Numbered from the stretch's first letter, positions 9,055-18,877 are shown. The stretch: DNA of 64,000 nt from Bordetella parapertussis (GCA_945862265.1 CAMAXP010000001.1:114188-178187); one strand, 5' to 3'. Program-made: numbers and translations. The notes: generated by a model from the sequence alone, not told the origin.

Positions 9055-10505
9055 AGTGCGTCCATGGTTTCCCGCCGACCGAATACGGGCAGTTCAACGA
9101 TCTTCATGCGCGATTTTCCTGCGACGAATTTCACCAGGATCTTGTACTGGTCGACGTCGAAGCGCCCGCGCGGCGGGGACTCCAGCAGCGAGGCCAGGTC
9201 CTCGTCGGTGCGTGCGGTGCCGAAGTAGCACCAGTTGTCCACGACGTGGATGTCGGTTGCGTCGCGCTCCGCATCCTGCTCCACCAGGCCGATGGGCCCG
9301 CGGTACGGCCACGCAAGCACCTTGAGGCGCGCCAGCGCCGCGCTCACGCGGGCATGGTGGGCGGGCAGGGTTTCCTTGCCCGCGCAGAGCCCGGCGCACT
9401 TGGCCACCTGGTGGCGAAAGCACGCACCCTTGCGCTGCGCTTTTTCGTAGCCCAGGGTCTGCAGGCACAGGCCGTGTTCGTCGGCAAGTTCGCGCAGCGC
9501 CGCCACAGCCGCGCGCTTGGTGCGAAAGAGGCCGTGCATGTGCGCCAGGCTGCCGCTTTCGATCTCCTCGCCGCCGGCAAGGCGCAGGGCCTCGCCCGGT
9601 GCCTTGTCCGGCTCGAACACGAAGGTCGACAAACCGCTCACTCGCCGCAGCTGACGGTTGAACACGGGCAGCAGCGTCTTCACCAGTTCGGCTTCCTTCA
9701 GCAGGGCGCCGAGTTCGCCGCAGGTGCGGATCGTCTCGATGGTCCGCACCTCGCGCGCCATCTGCGCTTCGCGCGATGAGCGCACGTCGTCCGAGAAATG
9801 GGAAAGGACGCGCGTGCGCATGTTGATGCTCTTTCCAACATACAACGGAGCACCGGCCTCGCCATGGAAAAGATACACGCCGGGCAGGTCCGGGATCGCG
9901 TCGATGACGGCCCGGTCGATCGCCGGCGGCAGGGCGGGTTGCTTGGTGATCGACTTCGCCGCTTCGGCCACGGCCTCGAAGCCGCGCTCGCGCGAGGCGG
10001 CGCCGAGAAACTCCCACAGCACCTGCGCATCGCCCATTGCGCGGTGCCTGGCCTCGCACACGATGCCGTGGCGGTGCATGACTGAGTCGAGGTTGTGCCT
10101 CGCGTGCTCCGGGTAGAGCTTGCGCGACAGGCGCACCGTGCAGAGCGTGCGCGCGTTGTACTTCATCCCGTGCCGCTCGAACTCCTGCTTGAGGAAGCCG
10201 TAGTCGAAGCGGGCGTTGTGCGCGACCACAATCCGTCCTTCAAGCCGCTCGAACAGGTCGCCGGCGAGTTCCGCAAACGTAGGCGCATCGGCCACCATGG
10301 CGTTGGTGATCCCGGTCAGCGCCTGGATTCCCGGCGGTATGGTAGTCCCGGGATTGACCAGCGTGCTCCACTCGGAGCGCACCTCGCCACCCTCGACCTC
10401 GATCACTGCGATTTCGGTGATGCGGTCGTGGACCGGGTGTGCGCCGGTCGTCTCCAGGTCGACGATTGCGAGCGGCGCGTCGAGGATGCCGCCTTGCAGT
10501 TTCAC
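9039..10505 (-). CDS. DnaQ-like 3'-5' exonuclease fused to a GIY-YIG (UvrC/Cho-like) domain
   Basis: A two-domain nuclease of 488 residues. Residues about 8-175 are a DEDDh exonuclease: VDLETTG supplies the first Asp/Glu, HNARFDYGFL the second Asp region, and HRAMGDA the closing His and Asp. From about 205 a GIY-YIG endonuclease domain begins (LPGVYLFHGEAGAPLYVGKS), with GVY/YVG in place of GIY/YIG. A Cys-rich UvrC/Cho-like region follows (ACFRHQVAKCAGLC). The start is GTG 10505, two nt from the upstream gene's stop. It is probably a DNA repair nuclease related to Cho. The fusion is known in other betaproteobacteria. Confidence 0.85.
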   Translation of the reverse strand: MKLQGGILDAPLAIVDLETTGAHPVHDRITEIAVIEVEGGEVRSEWSTLVNPGTTIPPGIQALTGITNAMVADAPTFAELAGDLFERLEGRIVVAHNARFDYGFLKQEFERHGMKYNARTLCTVRLSRKLYPEHARHNLDSVMHRHGIVCEARHRAMGDAQVLWEFLGAASRERGFEAVAEAAKSITKQPALPPAIDRAVIDAIPDLPGVYLFHGEAGAPLYVGKSINMRTRVLSHFSDDVRSSREAQMAREVRTIETIRTCGELGALLKEAELVKTLLPVFNRQLRRVSGLSTFVFEPDKAPGEALRLAGGEEIESGSLAHMHGLFRTKRAAVAALRELADEHGLCLQTLGYEKAQRKGACFRHQVAKCAGLCAGKETLPAHHARVSAALARLKVLAWPYRGPIGLVEQDAERDATDIHVVDNWCYFGTARTDEDLASLLESPPRGRFDVDQYKILVKFVAGKSRMKIVELPVFGRRETMDALCTAS

Positions 10506-10507
10506 CG

Positions 10508-11482
10508 TTACTCGATCTTGACCTTGGCCGTCTTGATCACCTGCGCCCATTTGGCCGTGTCGGCGAGGATGCGCGCGACAAACGCCTCCGACGTGCCTCC
10601 GGTCGGTTCGGCGCCTACGGAAGCGAACTTCTCCAGCAGGTCCGGTGCGTGCAGCAGCGCGGCGACGTCATCGCGCACCTTGGCGACGATTTCCTTCGGC
10701 GTCCCCGCAGGGGCGAACATCCCGAACCAGGTGTACCGGTCGAAGGCGGGCATGCCGGCCTCCGCGAAGGTGGGCACGTCCGGCAGCAGCGGCGCGCGTC
10801 CGCGCGCATTCACCGCGAGCGGCTTGGCGCGGCCGGAGCGGATATTGGGCATCACGCTCGCCAGGCTGTCGAACATCATCGCGATCTGGCCGCTGGCGAG
10901 GTCGGGCGTCGCGAGCGCCGTGCCTTTGTAGGGGATGTGCTGCACGTCGATGCCGGCGATCATCTTGAACAGTTCGGCATTGAGGTGGACGATGGTGCCG
11001 TTGCCGCTCGAGGCGAAGTTGAGCTGGCCGGGCTTCGACTTGGCGAGCGCGATCAGTTCCTTCATGTCCTTGACCGGCAGCGTCGGGCTGACGACCAGCA
11101 CGTTGGGGACGTCCGCCACGTGGATGATCGGCGCGAAATCCTTGATCGGGTCATACGGCAGCTTCGAGAGCGACGGGCCGATCGAATGCGTGCTGCTGGT
11201 CGCCATCAGCAGGGTGTAGCCGTCGTGCGGGGCCTTGGCGACCAGGTCCGAGCCGATGCTGCCGCCCGCGCCGGGGCGGTTCTCGATCACCACCGACTGC
11301 GCCCATTTCTCGCCCAGCTTCTGGCCGAGAAAGCGCGTGACCACGTCCGTGGCTCCGGCGGGGGGGAAGGGCACGATGATCTTGACGGCCTTGTTGGGGT
11401 AGGGTTGTGCGACGGAAAACGTCGTGCCGGCTGTCATGGCAATGGCCAAGGCAAGCCGGGTAAACAGGGAAATCATTTGCAT
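10508..11482 (-). CDS. Bug/TctC-family periplasmic solute-binding protein
   Basis: A 324-residue periplasmic binding protein of the Bug family (tripartite tricarboxylate transporter receptors). The signal peptide follows ATG 11482 (MQMISLFTRLALAIAMTAGTTFSVAQ). The family hallmarks are YPNKAVKIIVPFPPAGATD, the GAGGSIGSDLVAKA loop and FAPIIHVADVPN. No tctA or tctB membrane genes are nearby, so it is an orphan receptor, as is common in Burkholderiales-type genomes. The ligand, usually a carboxylate, cannot be read from sequence. Its stop is 2 nt from the start of the fusion nuclease. Confidence 0.9.
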   Translation of the reverse strand: MQMISLFTRLALAIAMTAGTTFSVAQPYPNKAVKIIVPFPPAGATDVVTRFLGQKLGEKWAQSVVIENRPGAGGSIGSDLVAKAPHDGYTLLMATSSTHSIGPSLSKLPYDPIKDFAPIIHVADVPNVLVVSPTLPVKDMKELIALAKSKPGQLNFASSGNGTIVHLNAELFKMIAGIDVQHIPYKGTALATPDLASGQIAMMFDSLASVMPNIRSGRAKPLAVNARGRAPLLPDVPTFAEAGMPAFDRYTWFGMFAPAGTPKEIVAKVRDDVAALLHAPDLLEKFASVGAEPTGGTSEAFVARILADTAKWAQVIKTAKVKIE

Positions 11483-11511
11483 GGGTGTGATCCGTTCAGT
11501 TTCAGAATTGG

Positions 11512-11796
11512 TCACGCGGCCAGCCTGAGTACGCGAAGGCGCTTGCGGCCGAGCTCGGCATGCCACAAGTCGTATTGGGTCTGTTGATTGATCCAGCTTT
11601 CCGCCGATGTGTCGAAGGCAATCGACAGGCGAACGGCCATCTCGGGGCTGATCCCGGCCCGGCCGTTCAGGATTCCGGACAGCGTTTTTCTACTCACCCC
11701 CAGCCCTTTTGCCGCTTCGGTGACCGTTAGGCCAAGTGGATCGAGGCACAGGGCCTTGATGATTTTTCCGGGGTGGGGCGGGTTGTGCATTTTCAT
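11512..11796 (-). CDS. higA: HigA-family antitoxin
   Basis: A 94-residue Xre-type helix-turn-helix antitoxin ([14 protein letters not shown], then [39 protein letters not shown]). The HTH spans about residues 24-55. In an intact locus HigA binds and neutralises HigB and represses the operon. An AGGTGAG lies 3 nt upstream of ATG 11796; ATG 11790 (MHNPPHPG) is the alternative start. The toxin gene upstream is broken, leaving the antitoxin as an orphan regulator or a relic. Confidence 0.9.
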   Translation of the reverse strand: MKMHNPPHPGKIIKALCLDPLGLTVTEAAKGLGVSRKTLSGILNGRAGISPEMAVRLSIAFDTSAESWINQQTQYDLWHAELGRKRLRVLRLAA

Positions 11797-11805
11797 GAAC
11801 TCACC

Positions 11806-11971
11806 TCAGTGATAGTCCTCATAGTCCACATCGTCTGCATCCTTGTCGACGAACAGGAACGTTACCCGCCAGTTCCAGCTCAAGCCTTTCCGCGTGCTGC
11901 GCCTGGATGCCAGCCTTGGATCCGGACTGGAAGAACCTGGCGAGGCCCTTGTGCTTGAAGCCGCGGATCAT
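11806..11971 (-). pseudogene. higB: higB toxin remnant with internal, frame-disrupting deletion
   Basis: The N-terminal part from ATG 11971 reads MIRGFKHKGLARFFQSGSK and continues to HAERL, as in HigB. The C-terminal part reads WNWRVTFLFVDKDADDVDYE-DYH in the +1 frame and ends at 11806, correctly placed just before higA. The roughly 40 central residues, including the LKGDRKG catalytic region of the family, are missing. The join changes frame, so the actual reading frame stops at 11819. The toxin should therefore be inactive. Confidence 0.88.
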
Positions 11972-12001
11972 GTTCGAAAGTGTAACGTATGTGGTTACGG
12001 T

Positions 12002-12613
12002 TTACAAGGCGACCAACAATGTTCCGAGGGTGTGTATCCCGAAAGCCAGGATGGATACTCCCGCCACGATGTTGATCGCCCGTAACAGGCGCGGCCCCGC
12101 GCGCTTTCGAAGCCAGCCCGCGCCGACCGCCAGCACCGTCCACCAGAACGCCGATCCTATGACCACGCCGAGGACGACAAGCGCGGCCTCGGCGTAGCTC
12201 GCGCTGGCCGCGAGGCCCAGCCCCGCGAAGATTGCGACGAAAGCGAGGATGGTGGCCGGGTTGGTGAGCGTGAGGGCGAACGTGGAGGTGTAGGCGACTG
12301 CAAGGCTTCCGGCCGGCACGTCGGCCGGGCGGTCGCCGGGATGCGACAGCAATGTCTTCGCGCCCAGCCAGCAGAGGAACGCGCCGCCGATCGCCGCGAG
12401 CCAGAACTTCTGGGCGAGCAGGAATCCCGACACCGCAGTCAGGCCGAATGCCGCCATGCTGCCGTAGAGCGCATCCGCCGTGGCCACGCCCATCCCGGAA
12501 ACGAAACCGAACAGGCGCCCGTGCGCGAGCGTGCGGCGAAAGCACAGGATCCACATCGGGCCGACGGTGGCGGCGAGCAGGAATCCGAACGCGAGTCCTT
12601 TGAGAAAACTCAT
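12002..12613 (-). CDS. LysE/RhtB-family amino-acid exporter
   Basis: A 203-residue inner-membrane protein with about six hydrophobic helices. The family signature is in helix 1 (FLKGLAFGFLLAATVGPMWIL), and the conserved TSTFALTLTNPATILAF lies mid-protein. LysE/RhtB proteins export amino acids or derivatives with proton or sodium coupling; the substrate is not predictable. It is a single gene between the broken higB and the flavin-binding-fold gene. Confidence 0.88.
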   Translation of the reverse strand: MSFLKGLAFGFLLAATVGPMWILCFRRTLAHGRLFGFVSGMGVATADALYGSMAAFGLTAVSGFLLAQKFWLAAIGGAFLCWLGAKTLLSHPGDRPADVPAGSLAVAYTSTFALTLTNPATILAFVAIFAGLGLAASASYAEAALVVLGVVIGSAFWWTVLAVGAGWLRKRAGPRLLRAINIVAGVSILAFGIHTLGTLLVAL

Positions 12614-12671
12614 CGCTTAAAAATGAAAATTGTTGCCACTTTTTGGGCAATCCCCGCGCCAGCAGCCGTTT

Positions 12672-13160
12672 TCAAGGCAGATGACTGCCATCCTGGCTTG
12701 CGGCGACCAGGTCGTCGACCGACAAATTGTGGATGCTCCCGAACCCCGCGACGAAGCGCGCGTCGCTTGGCGAGAGCCGAAAGAACGAGAAGTCCGCCAG
12801 TTCGAAGGTGATCGCCGATTCGGGAAAACGCGCAAGCCAGGCCTGCTTCAGTTCCGCGAACACCGGCGCGTCGCGGGGGATCGGTTTTGCCTCGCCGCGC
12901 ACGCTCACCCGGGCCAGCCTTTGCGGATCGCTCCCCGGATCGTCGGCCTGCACGATGGATAGCGACACCCGCGGGTCGGCGAGCATGTCCTGCGTATGCC
13001 AGGCGAGGCGGCTGACGTGCAGGTACAGCGCCGAAAAATTCGGCGAGGGCAGGTAGAGCACCATAGAGACCAGCGGGGCGCCCTGGCGCAGGGTGCCCAG
13101 CGCGGCGGTGCGCTGGCCCCGAACGAGGCGTGACAACAGTGCGGAAGTGTCGGTGTCCAT
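12672..13160 (-). CDS. Pyridoxamine 5'-phosphate oxidase-fold (HugZ-like) protein
   Basis: A 162-residue split-barrel flavin-binding-fold protein (SALLSRLVRGQRTAALGTL, then PLVSMVLYLPS and LYLHVSRLAWHTQDMLADPRVSLSI). Relatives bind FMN, heme or F420; the length and FVAGFGSIHNLSVDDL ending fit the HugZ-like group that lacks a C-terminal DUF2470. The start is either ATG 13160 or ATG 13166 (MLMDTD). It is divergent from lolC with about 43 bp between starts. Substrate unknown. Confidence 0.75.
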   Translation of the reverse strand: MDTDTSALLSRLVRGQRTAALGTLRQGAPLVSMVLYLPSPNFSALYLHVSRLAWHTQDMLADPRVSLSIVQADDPGSDPQRLARVSVRGEAKPIPRDAPVFAELKQAWLARFPESAITFELADFSFFRLSPSDARFVAGFGSIHNLSVDDLVAASQDGSHLP

Positions 13161-13202
13161 GAGCATGATTGTAGTATCCTCGCCCGGTCTTACGGGGGCA
13201 CA

Positions 13203-14436
13203 TTGCGCTACGAACTCCTGGTCGGCCTGCGCTATACCCGCGCAAAGCGCCGCAACCATTTCATCTCCTTCATTTCGCTGATATCCATGGCGGGCATTGC
13301 GCTCGGCGTTGCAGCGCTGATCGTCGTGCTTTCGGTGATGAACGGCTTCCAGAAGGAACTGCGCACACGCATCCTCGGCGTGGCTTCGCACGTGCAGATT
13401 TCGGGAGTAAACAACCGGCTGGCCGACTGGCCTGCGGTCGCAAAGAGCGCCGCGGAGCATCCGCGCGTGATCGGCACGGCCCCTTTCGTCAACGCCCAGG
13501 GGCTCCTCTCCTTCGGCCAGAACGTCCGCGGTTCGGTGGTGCGCGGAGTGATTCCCGAGATGGAGGACAAGGTCGCGGAGATCGGCTCGCACATGCGCAC
13601 CGGCCGGCTGGATGCGCTGCGCGCAGGGGAGTTCGGCATCGTGCTGGGGGCGGAGCTCGCGCGGTCCCTCGGCGTGCTCACGGGCGAGAAGCTGGTGCTG
13701 ATCACGCCGCAGGGGCAGGTGACCCCCGCGGGCGTGGTACCGCGGCTGAAGCAGTTCACCGTGGTGGGCATCTTCGAGGTCGGCATGTTCGAGTACGACT
13801 CCGGCCTCGCGCTGATCCACCTCGAAGACGCGCAGCGCCTCTTCCAGATGAGCGACACGGTTTCCGGCGTGCGCCTCAAGCTCGACGACCTGTACGCGGC
13901 GCGGACCGTGGCGCGCGAGGTCATGGTCAAGTTCGACGGCAAGACCTACGCGACCGACTGGACCCGCAGCCACGCCAACTTCTTTCGCGCCGTCGAGATC
14001 GAGAAGCGGGTGATGTTCATCATCCTGCTTTTGATCGTGGCGGTGGCTGCGTTCAATATCGTCTCCACGCTGGTGATGGCCGTGACCGACAAGCAGGCCG
14101 ACATCGCGATCCTGCGCACGCTCGGCGCCTCCCCCGGGGGCATCCTGCAGATCTTCATGGTGCAGGGTGCCCTGATCGGGATCATCGGCACGGCGCTCGG
14201 CGTCTGCGGCGGCACCCTGCTCGCGTTGAACATCGACGTGGTGGTCCCGGCGCTGGAGAGGATGTTCAGCGTGCGGTTCCTGTCGAAGGACGTCTACTAC
14301 ATCAGCGACCTGCCCTCGGACCTGCAGTCGGCGGACGTGATCGTGATCTGTGCCGTGTCGCTGCTGATTTCATTCCTTGCGACGCTGTACCCGAGTTGGC
14401 GCGCCTCGCGCGTGAATCCCGCGGAGGCGCTGCGCT

Positions 14437-14444
<8 letters not shown>
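13203..14444 (+). CDS. lolC: Lipoprotein-releasing ABC transporter permease
   Basis: Inner-membrane subunit of LolCDE, which extracts mature lipoproteins for delivery to LolA. It is 413 residues. TM1 follows the typical [23 protein letters not shown] start, and a large periplasmic domain spans about residues 45-265. Three C-terminal helices follow ([23 protein letters not shown] onward). The start is TTG at 13203, the only start matching the family N-terminus, with GGGGG upstream. Betaproteobacteria often have a single LolC/E-like (LolF) protein, which may be the case here. lolD overlaps its end by 8 bp. Confidence 0.93.
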
Positions 14445-15132
<688 letters not shown>

Positions 15133-15143
15133 GAGAGCACGGG

Positions 15144-16697
15144 GTGGAGTTCATTTCAGTGCTGGTGTTCCTGCTGTTGTGTTCCGTTGGCCTGGGCTGG
15201 ATCGCCCGGCGCGCGCACATGCCCTACCCGATTGCATTGGTGATCGGCGGAGGCGCCGTCGGCTTTGTGCCGGGACTTCCGGCCCTTGAATTCGACCCGC
15301 AGCTGCTGCTGGTGATCGTGCTGCCGCCGATCCTGTACCAGGCGGCATTGCTCACCTCGTGGCGCGATTTCAAGGCCAACCTGCGACCGATCGGCATGCT
15401 GGCGATCGGGCTGGTGATCGTCACCACGCTCGCGGTCGGCGCGACGCTCAAGTTCCTCGTCCCGGAACTGCCGTGGGCGGCGGCGTTTGCGTTCGGTGCG
15501 ATCGTTTCCCCGCCGGACGCCGTGGCCGCCACGGCGGTGCTGTCGAGCATGAACATGCCGCGGCGCATCGTCACCGTGCTGGAGGGGGAGAGCCTGGTCA
15601 ACGATGCCTCGGGCCTGGTGATCTACAAATTCGCGGTGGCCGCGGTGCTGACCGGGGCGTTTTCGCTGGTCGATGCGACGCTCCAGTTCGGCGTGCTCGC
15701 GGTGGGGGGCGTGCTGATCGGGATGGCGGTGAGCTGGCTCTTCATCCGCATCCATCCGCACGTCGGCGACCCTTTCATCGAGGTGCTGGTGTCGATGTCG
15801 GTGCCCTTCGTGGCCTACATCCTGGCCGAATCGGTGCATACCTCCGGCGTGCTGGCGGTGGTGGCGGCGGGGCTCTTCCGCGGACGGTTCGCGCCGAAGA
15901 TGGTCTCGGCCGAGATGCGCATCCTCGCGCGCTCGGTCTGGAACATCCTCGTGTTCATGCTGAACAGCCTGATCTTCATGCTGATCGGCATGCAGCTGTC
16001 GCAGATCGTGCCGCGCCTCGCGGCGTACTCGGCGCTTGAACTGGTCGTGTGGTCGGTGGCGGTCAGCACGGTGGCGGTGCTGGTGCGCATCCTCTGGGTC
16101 TACCCGGCGACATGGCTGCCGCGAATGCTCTCGAGGAAACTGAGGGAGCGCGAAGCCGCGCCTCCCAATCGCGAATTGTTCATCGAAAGCTGGTGCGGCA
16201 TGCGCGGTATCGTATCGCTGGCCGCTGCGCTCGCGCTGCCGGCCACGATCCAGAGCGGCGCGCCGTTCCCGCACCGCGACCTGATCGTGTTCCTCACTTT
16301 CGCCGTGATCTTCGTGACGTTGGTCGGGCAGGGCCTGACCCTGGCCCCGTTGATCCGCCGGCTCAGGCTGGCCTCGGATTCGAGCGTCGTCGACGAGGAG
16401 CGCCGAGCGCGCGTCGACATGGGGCGCGCGGCGCTGGTGGCATTGCAGCGTGCCGCGGAGGAGGAGCGGGCCGACCCGGAATTGGTGCAGCGGGTGCGCG
16501 AGGAATTCGCCGAGCGTGTCGCGATTGCCAGCGAAGGCGTGGACGCGCAAGCTGCTGCCCTGGCCCGGCGCCTCAGGATCGCTGCAATCCGGGCCGAGCG
16601 CGCTGAACTCATCCGGGTATGGCAGGAAAACCAGATCAGCGATGACGTCATGCATGAACTCGAGGAAGAACTCGACTACCAGGAGTCCCGGCTATGA
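15144..16697 (+). CDS. CPA1-family Na+/H+ antiporter
   Basis: A 517-residue cation/proton antiporter with about 12 hydrophobic helices in residues 1-400. The core ion site is FGAIVSPPDAVAATAVLSSM, then EGESLVNDASGLVIYKFA, which carries the ND pair of the CPA1 family. A conserved RGIVSLAAALALP segment lies near residue 355. The last 110 residues are a charged cytoplasmic tail with helical, coiled-coil character. The start is GTG 15144 just after lolD. The DUF3124 gene starts within its stop codon (ATGA). Confidence 0.9.
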   Translation: MEFISVLVFLLLCSVGLGWIARRAHMPYPIALVIGGGAVGFVPGLPALEFDPQLLLVIVLPPILYQAALLTSWRDFKANLRPIGMLAIGLVIVTTLAVGATLKFLVPELPWAAAFAFGAIVSPPDAVAATAVLSSMNMPRRIVTVLEGESLVNDASGLVIYKFAVAAVLTGAFSLVDATLQFGVLAVGGVLIGMAVSWLFIRIHPHVGDPFIEVLVSMSVPFVAYILAESVHTSGVLAVVAAGLFRGRFAPKMVSAEMRILARSVWNILVFMLNSLIFMLIGMQLSQIVPRLAAYSALELVVWSVAVSTVAVLVRILWVYPATWLPRMLSRKLREREAAPPNRELFIESWCGMRGIVSLAAALALPATIQSGAPFPHRDLIVFLTFAVIFVTLVGQGLTLAPLIRRLRLASDSSVVDEERRARVDMGRAALVALQRAAEEERADPELVQRVREEFAERVAIASEGVDAQAAALARRLRIAAIRAERAELIRVWQENQISDDVMHELEEELDYQESRL

Positions 16698-17173
16698 AAC
16701 TCGCACAGTACGCATTGGCTGTGGTCCTGCTCCTCGCCGGGGCGGCCGCGGCCCAGGCGCCCGTTGCCCGCTCCACCGGGCAGATGCTCTACCTGCCGAT
16801 CTACTCGCACGTGTGGCATGGCGACCTCGACAGCCGCGGCGAGCCGGCCAAGGCGCTGGTCTCGGTGTCAGTCAGCATCCGCAATACCGACCCGGCGCGC
16901 GCCATCCGCGTGCTGTCCGCGCAGTACTACGATACCGACGGCAAACGACTGCGCGAGTACGTTGTGGCGCCGCGCATCGTCCAGCCGATGGCCACGTTCG
17001 AGCTGTTCATCCCGCGCAAGGACGACACCGGCGGCTCCGGGGCCAATTTCGTCATCGTGTGGAAAGCGGATGTCCTGACCAGCCCGCCGATCGTCGAAGG
17101 CTTCCACGCCAACATGCCGGTAGGGCGTTCGATCGCGTTCACGACCACCGCGCGGCCGATCCCGTCGGAATAG
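16694..17173 (+). CDS. Exported DUF3124 protein
   Basis: A 159-residue protein with a signal peptide (MKLAQYALAVVLLLAGAAAAQAP) and the DUF3124 domain (YLPIYSHVWHGD, VSVSIRNTDPARAIRVLSAQYYDTDGK, FVIVWKA). It is presumably periplasmic; the function of the family is unknown. It overlaps the antiporter gene by 4 bp and is probably co-expressed with it, so a link to cation homeostasis is possible but only inferred. Confidence 0.85.
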   Translation: MKLAQYALAVVLLLAGAAAAQAPVARSTGQMLYLPIYSHVWHGDLDSRGEPAKALVSVSVSIRNTDPARAIRVLSAQYYDTDGKRLREYVVAPRIVQPMATFELFIPRKDDTGGSGANFVIVWKADVLTSPPIVEGFHANMPVGRSIAFTTTARPIPSE

Positions 17174-17202
17174 AGGGGAGCCTCGCGTCTCGGGGAGGTC
17201 TG

Positions 17203-17223
17203 AGGAGGGGCGTAGCCCCTCTT
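17203..17223. terminator. Hairpin between convergent genes
   Basis: A 9-bp stem (AGGAGGGGC / GCCCCTCTT with one wobble) and a GTA loop lie between the DUF3124 gene and the convergent K+ channel gene. No proper U-tract follows on either strand, so termination efficiency is uncertain. Confidence 0.45.
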
Positions 17224-17233
17224 CTCGTCTCGT

Positions 17234-18265
17234 CTACGCGGCGACGAGCTTCTCCAGTTCCCCGCGCCCCTCGGGGTTGACCATCACCACCAGCGTGCTG
17301 CCGGCAGAGATCAGGGTCTCGGGCGCCGGATTGAACTGCCAGGCCTGCCCGGCGCGTACCGCCAGCACGATGTAGTCGGGCGAGCGTTTGATGAAGTCGC
17401 CCAGTTGGCGCGCGGCGAACCCTTCGGGCACGTGCACTTCTTCCACCCGCAGCCGGTTGTCCGAGCGCAGCATCTCGTCGAGGAAGGTCACCACCGCGGG
17501 CCGCACCATGCTCGAGGCGATGCGCATGCCGCCGGTGAAGTCGGGCGACACGATGGCATCGGCGCCGACCCGCTTCAGCTTGTCGATGTTGCGCACCTCG
17601 TGGCAGCGTGCGACCACGCGCAGCGCCGGGGTCAATTGCTTGGCAGTCAGGGTGATCAGCAGGTTCTTGCCGTCGTCGCCGGTCACGGCGAAGAGGCCCG
17701 CGGCGCGCTCTATGCCGGCGCGGCGCAGCACGTCGTCGTCCGAACTGTCGCCGTGGAGCACCAGGGTCTTGGGGTACTTTTCGTGGAAGATCTCGATGGC
17801 CGCCTGCGCGTCTTCCAGGGCGACGAACGGGCGATCGGTGACATGCAGCTCGTGTGCGACGTTGGTGCCGACCCGGCCGACCCCGCAGATGATGTAATGG
17901 TTTTTCAGCTTGTCGATGCGGTCCTGCATGCGTCGCCTCCTGAGGGCTTCGTTGAGGTCGCCTTCGAGGATGAAGGCGGTGAGTTTGGACGTGGCGTAAG
18001 TGACGTTGGCGATGCCCACCGTGGCGATCGCCATCAGGAACACGCGGCCCCCGGGGCTGTGCGATAGGTCGATCGTCTCGCCGAAGCCGATCGTCGCGAC
18101 CGTGATGAAAGTCATGTAGATGCAGTCGAGCGGCGTGGCCTTGTATTCGGACACGATCCAGAACCCGGTCGACCCGACTATCAGCACCACCAGGAACACG
18201 AGGAGCGGGTTGCGGAACGCCAGGTAGAAGCGGACCGGGAGGCTGGTGGGTTGCAGTTGGATCAT
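17234..18265 (-). CDS. Two-TM potassium channel with RCK (TrkA-N/C) domains
   Basis: A 343-residue K+ channel subunit. Two transmembrane helices flank a pore loop with the filter TITVATIGFGE-type sequence (here VATIGFGET), where GFG replaces the canonical GYG. An RCK_N Rossmann domain follows (YIICGVGRVGTNVAHEL, about residues 125-245), then an RCK_C domain (about 255-340). It acts in the inner membrane as a ligand-gated K+ pathway. It lies 12 nt downstream of the DUF2062 gene on the same strand. Confidence 0.88.
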   Translation of the reverse strand: MIQLQPTSLPVRFYLAFRNPLLVFLVVLIVGSTGFWIVSEYKATPLDCIYMTFITVATIGFGETIDLSHSPGGRVFLMAIATVGIANVTYATSKLTAFILEGDLNEALRRRRMQDRIDKLKNHYIICGVGRVGTNVAHELHVTDRPFVALEDAQAAIEIFHEKYPKTLVLHGDSSDDDVLRRAGIERAAGLFAVTGDDGKNLLITLTAKQLTPALRVVARCHEVRNIDKLKRVGADAIVSPDFTGGMRIASSMVRPAVVTFLDEMLRSDNRLRVEEVHVPEGFAARQLGDFIKRSPDYIVLAVRAGQAWQFNPAPETLISAGSTLVVMVNPEGRGELEKLVAA

Positions 18266-18277
18266 TGCTTGCCGTTG

Positions 18278-18838
18278 TTATTCGCGGACCTTCGTTGCGC
18301 GGCGCCTGGCGCGCGCGCGCCAGGCGAGCGTTACCTGCACGCGCCAGGCGACCTGCACCGTAAAGTATCCAATGCCGGCAAGCGTCAGCGCAAGCGCGAC
18401 GAGCCCGACCCCGAGCCGCGGGCCCAGTGAGAGCATCCACTGCACCAGCGCGACCATCGAGTCGCCAAGGTGCAGCCAGTCCATCTCGAAGGCGGTGATC
18501 GCCGCAGGCTGGCCGCCGTGGCCGAGGAGCAGGCTGCCGTAGGCGTAGGCGAGCAGGTACAGCGGCACGATCGTGAAAGGGTTGGTGTACAGCGTCGAGA
18601 GCAGCGCCACCGGCAGGTTGACGCGCAGCGGGATCGCCACGAGCAGCGCGGTGAGCATCTGCAGCGGCCCCGGCACGAGCCCGGAGAGCATCCCCACCGC
18701 CACGCCGCCCGCGACCGAGCCGCGATTGAGGTACCACAGGTTCGGGTGCTGCAAGAACCGGCCGAAGCGCCCCATCCAGCGGTGGCCGAGGATCGATTCG
18801 TGGCTCGGCAGGTATTTGCGAAAGAAGTTTCTGGGCAT
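18278..18838 (-). CDS. DUF2062 membrane protein
   Basis: A 186-residue protein of the DUF2062 family. The hallmarks are the N-terminal HRWMGRFGRFLQHPNLWYLNRGSVAGGVAVGMLSGLVPGP stretch and the helix ending STLYTNPFTIVPLYLLAY. Three to four hydrophobic helices suggest an inner-membrane protein. The function is unknown; in betaproteobacteria it is commonly found beside comEC, as here, where the two genes are divergent with 39 bp between starts. Confidence 0.85.
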   Translation of the reverse strand: MPRNFFRKYLPSHESILGHRWMGRFGRFLQHPNLWYLNRGSVAGGVAVGMLSGLVPGPLQMLTALLVAIPLRVNLPVALLSTLYTNPFTIVPLYLLAYAYGSLLLGHGGQPAAITAFEMDWLHLGDSMVALVQWMLSLGPRLGVGLVALALTLAGIGYFTVQVAWRVQVTLAWRARARRRATKVRE

Positions 18839-18877
18839 GGTCTGCTGTGGGTCTGAGCCAGCTGGGCGTGTCAGCCG

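Noticed and set aside
12672..13973. A 433-codon open frame covering lolC antisense
   Set aside because: Only the part from 13160 downstream encodes the flavin-binding fold; the rest is a GC-rich antisense shadow of lolC.
15156..16655. A 499-codon minus-strand frame inside the antiporter gene
   Set aside because: The protein is His/Arg/Asp-rich with no fold; the antiporter on the plus strand has clear motifs.
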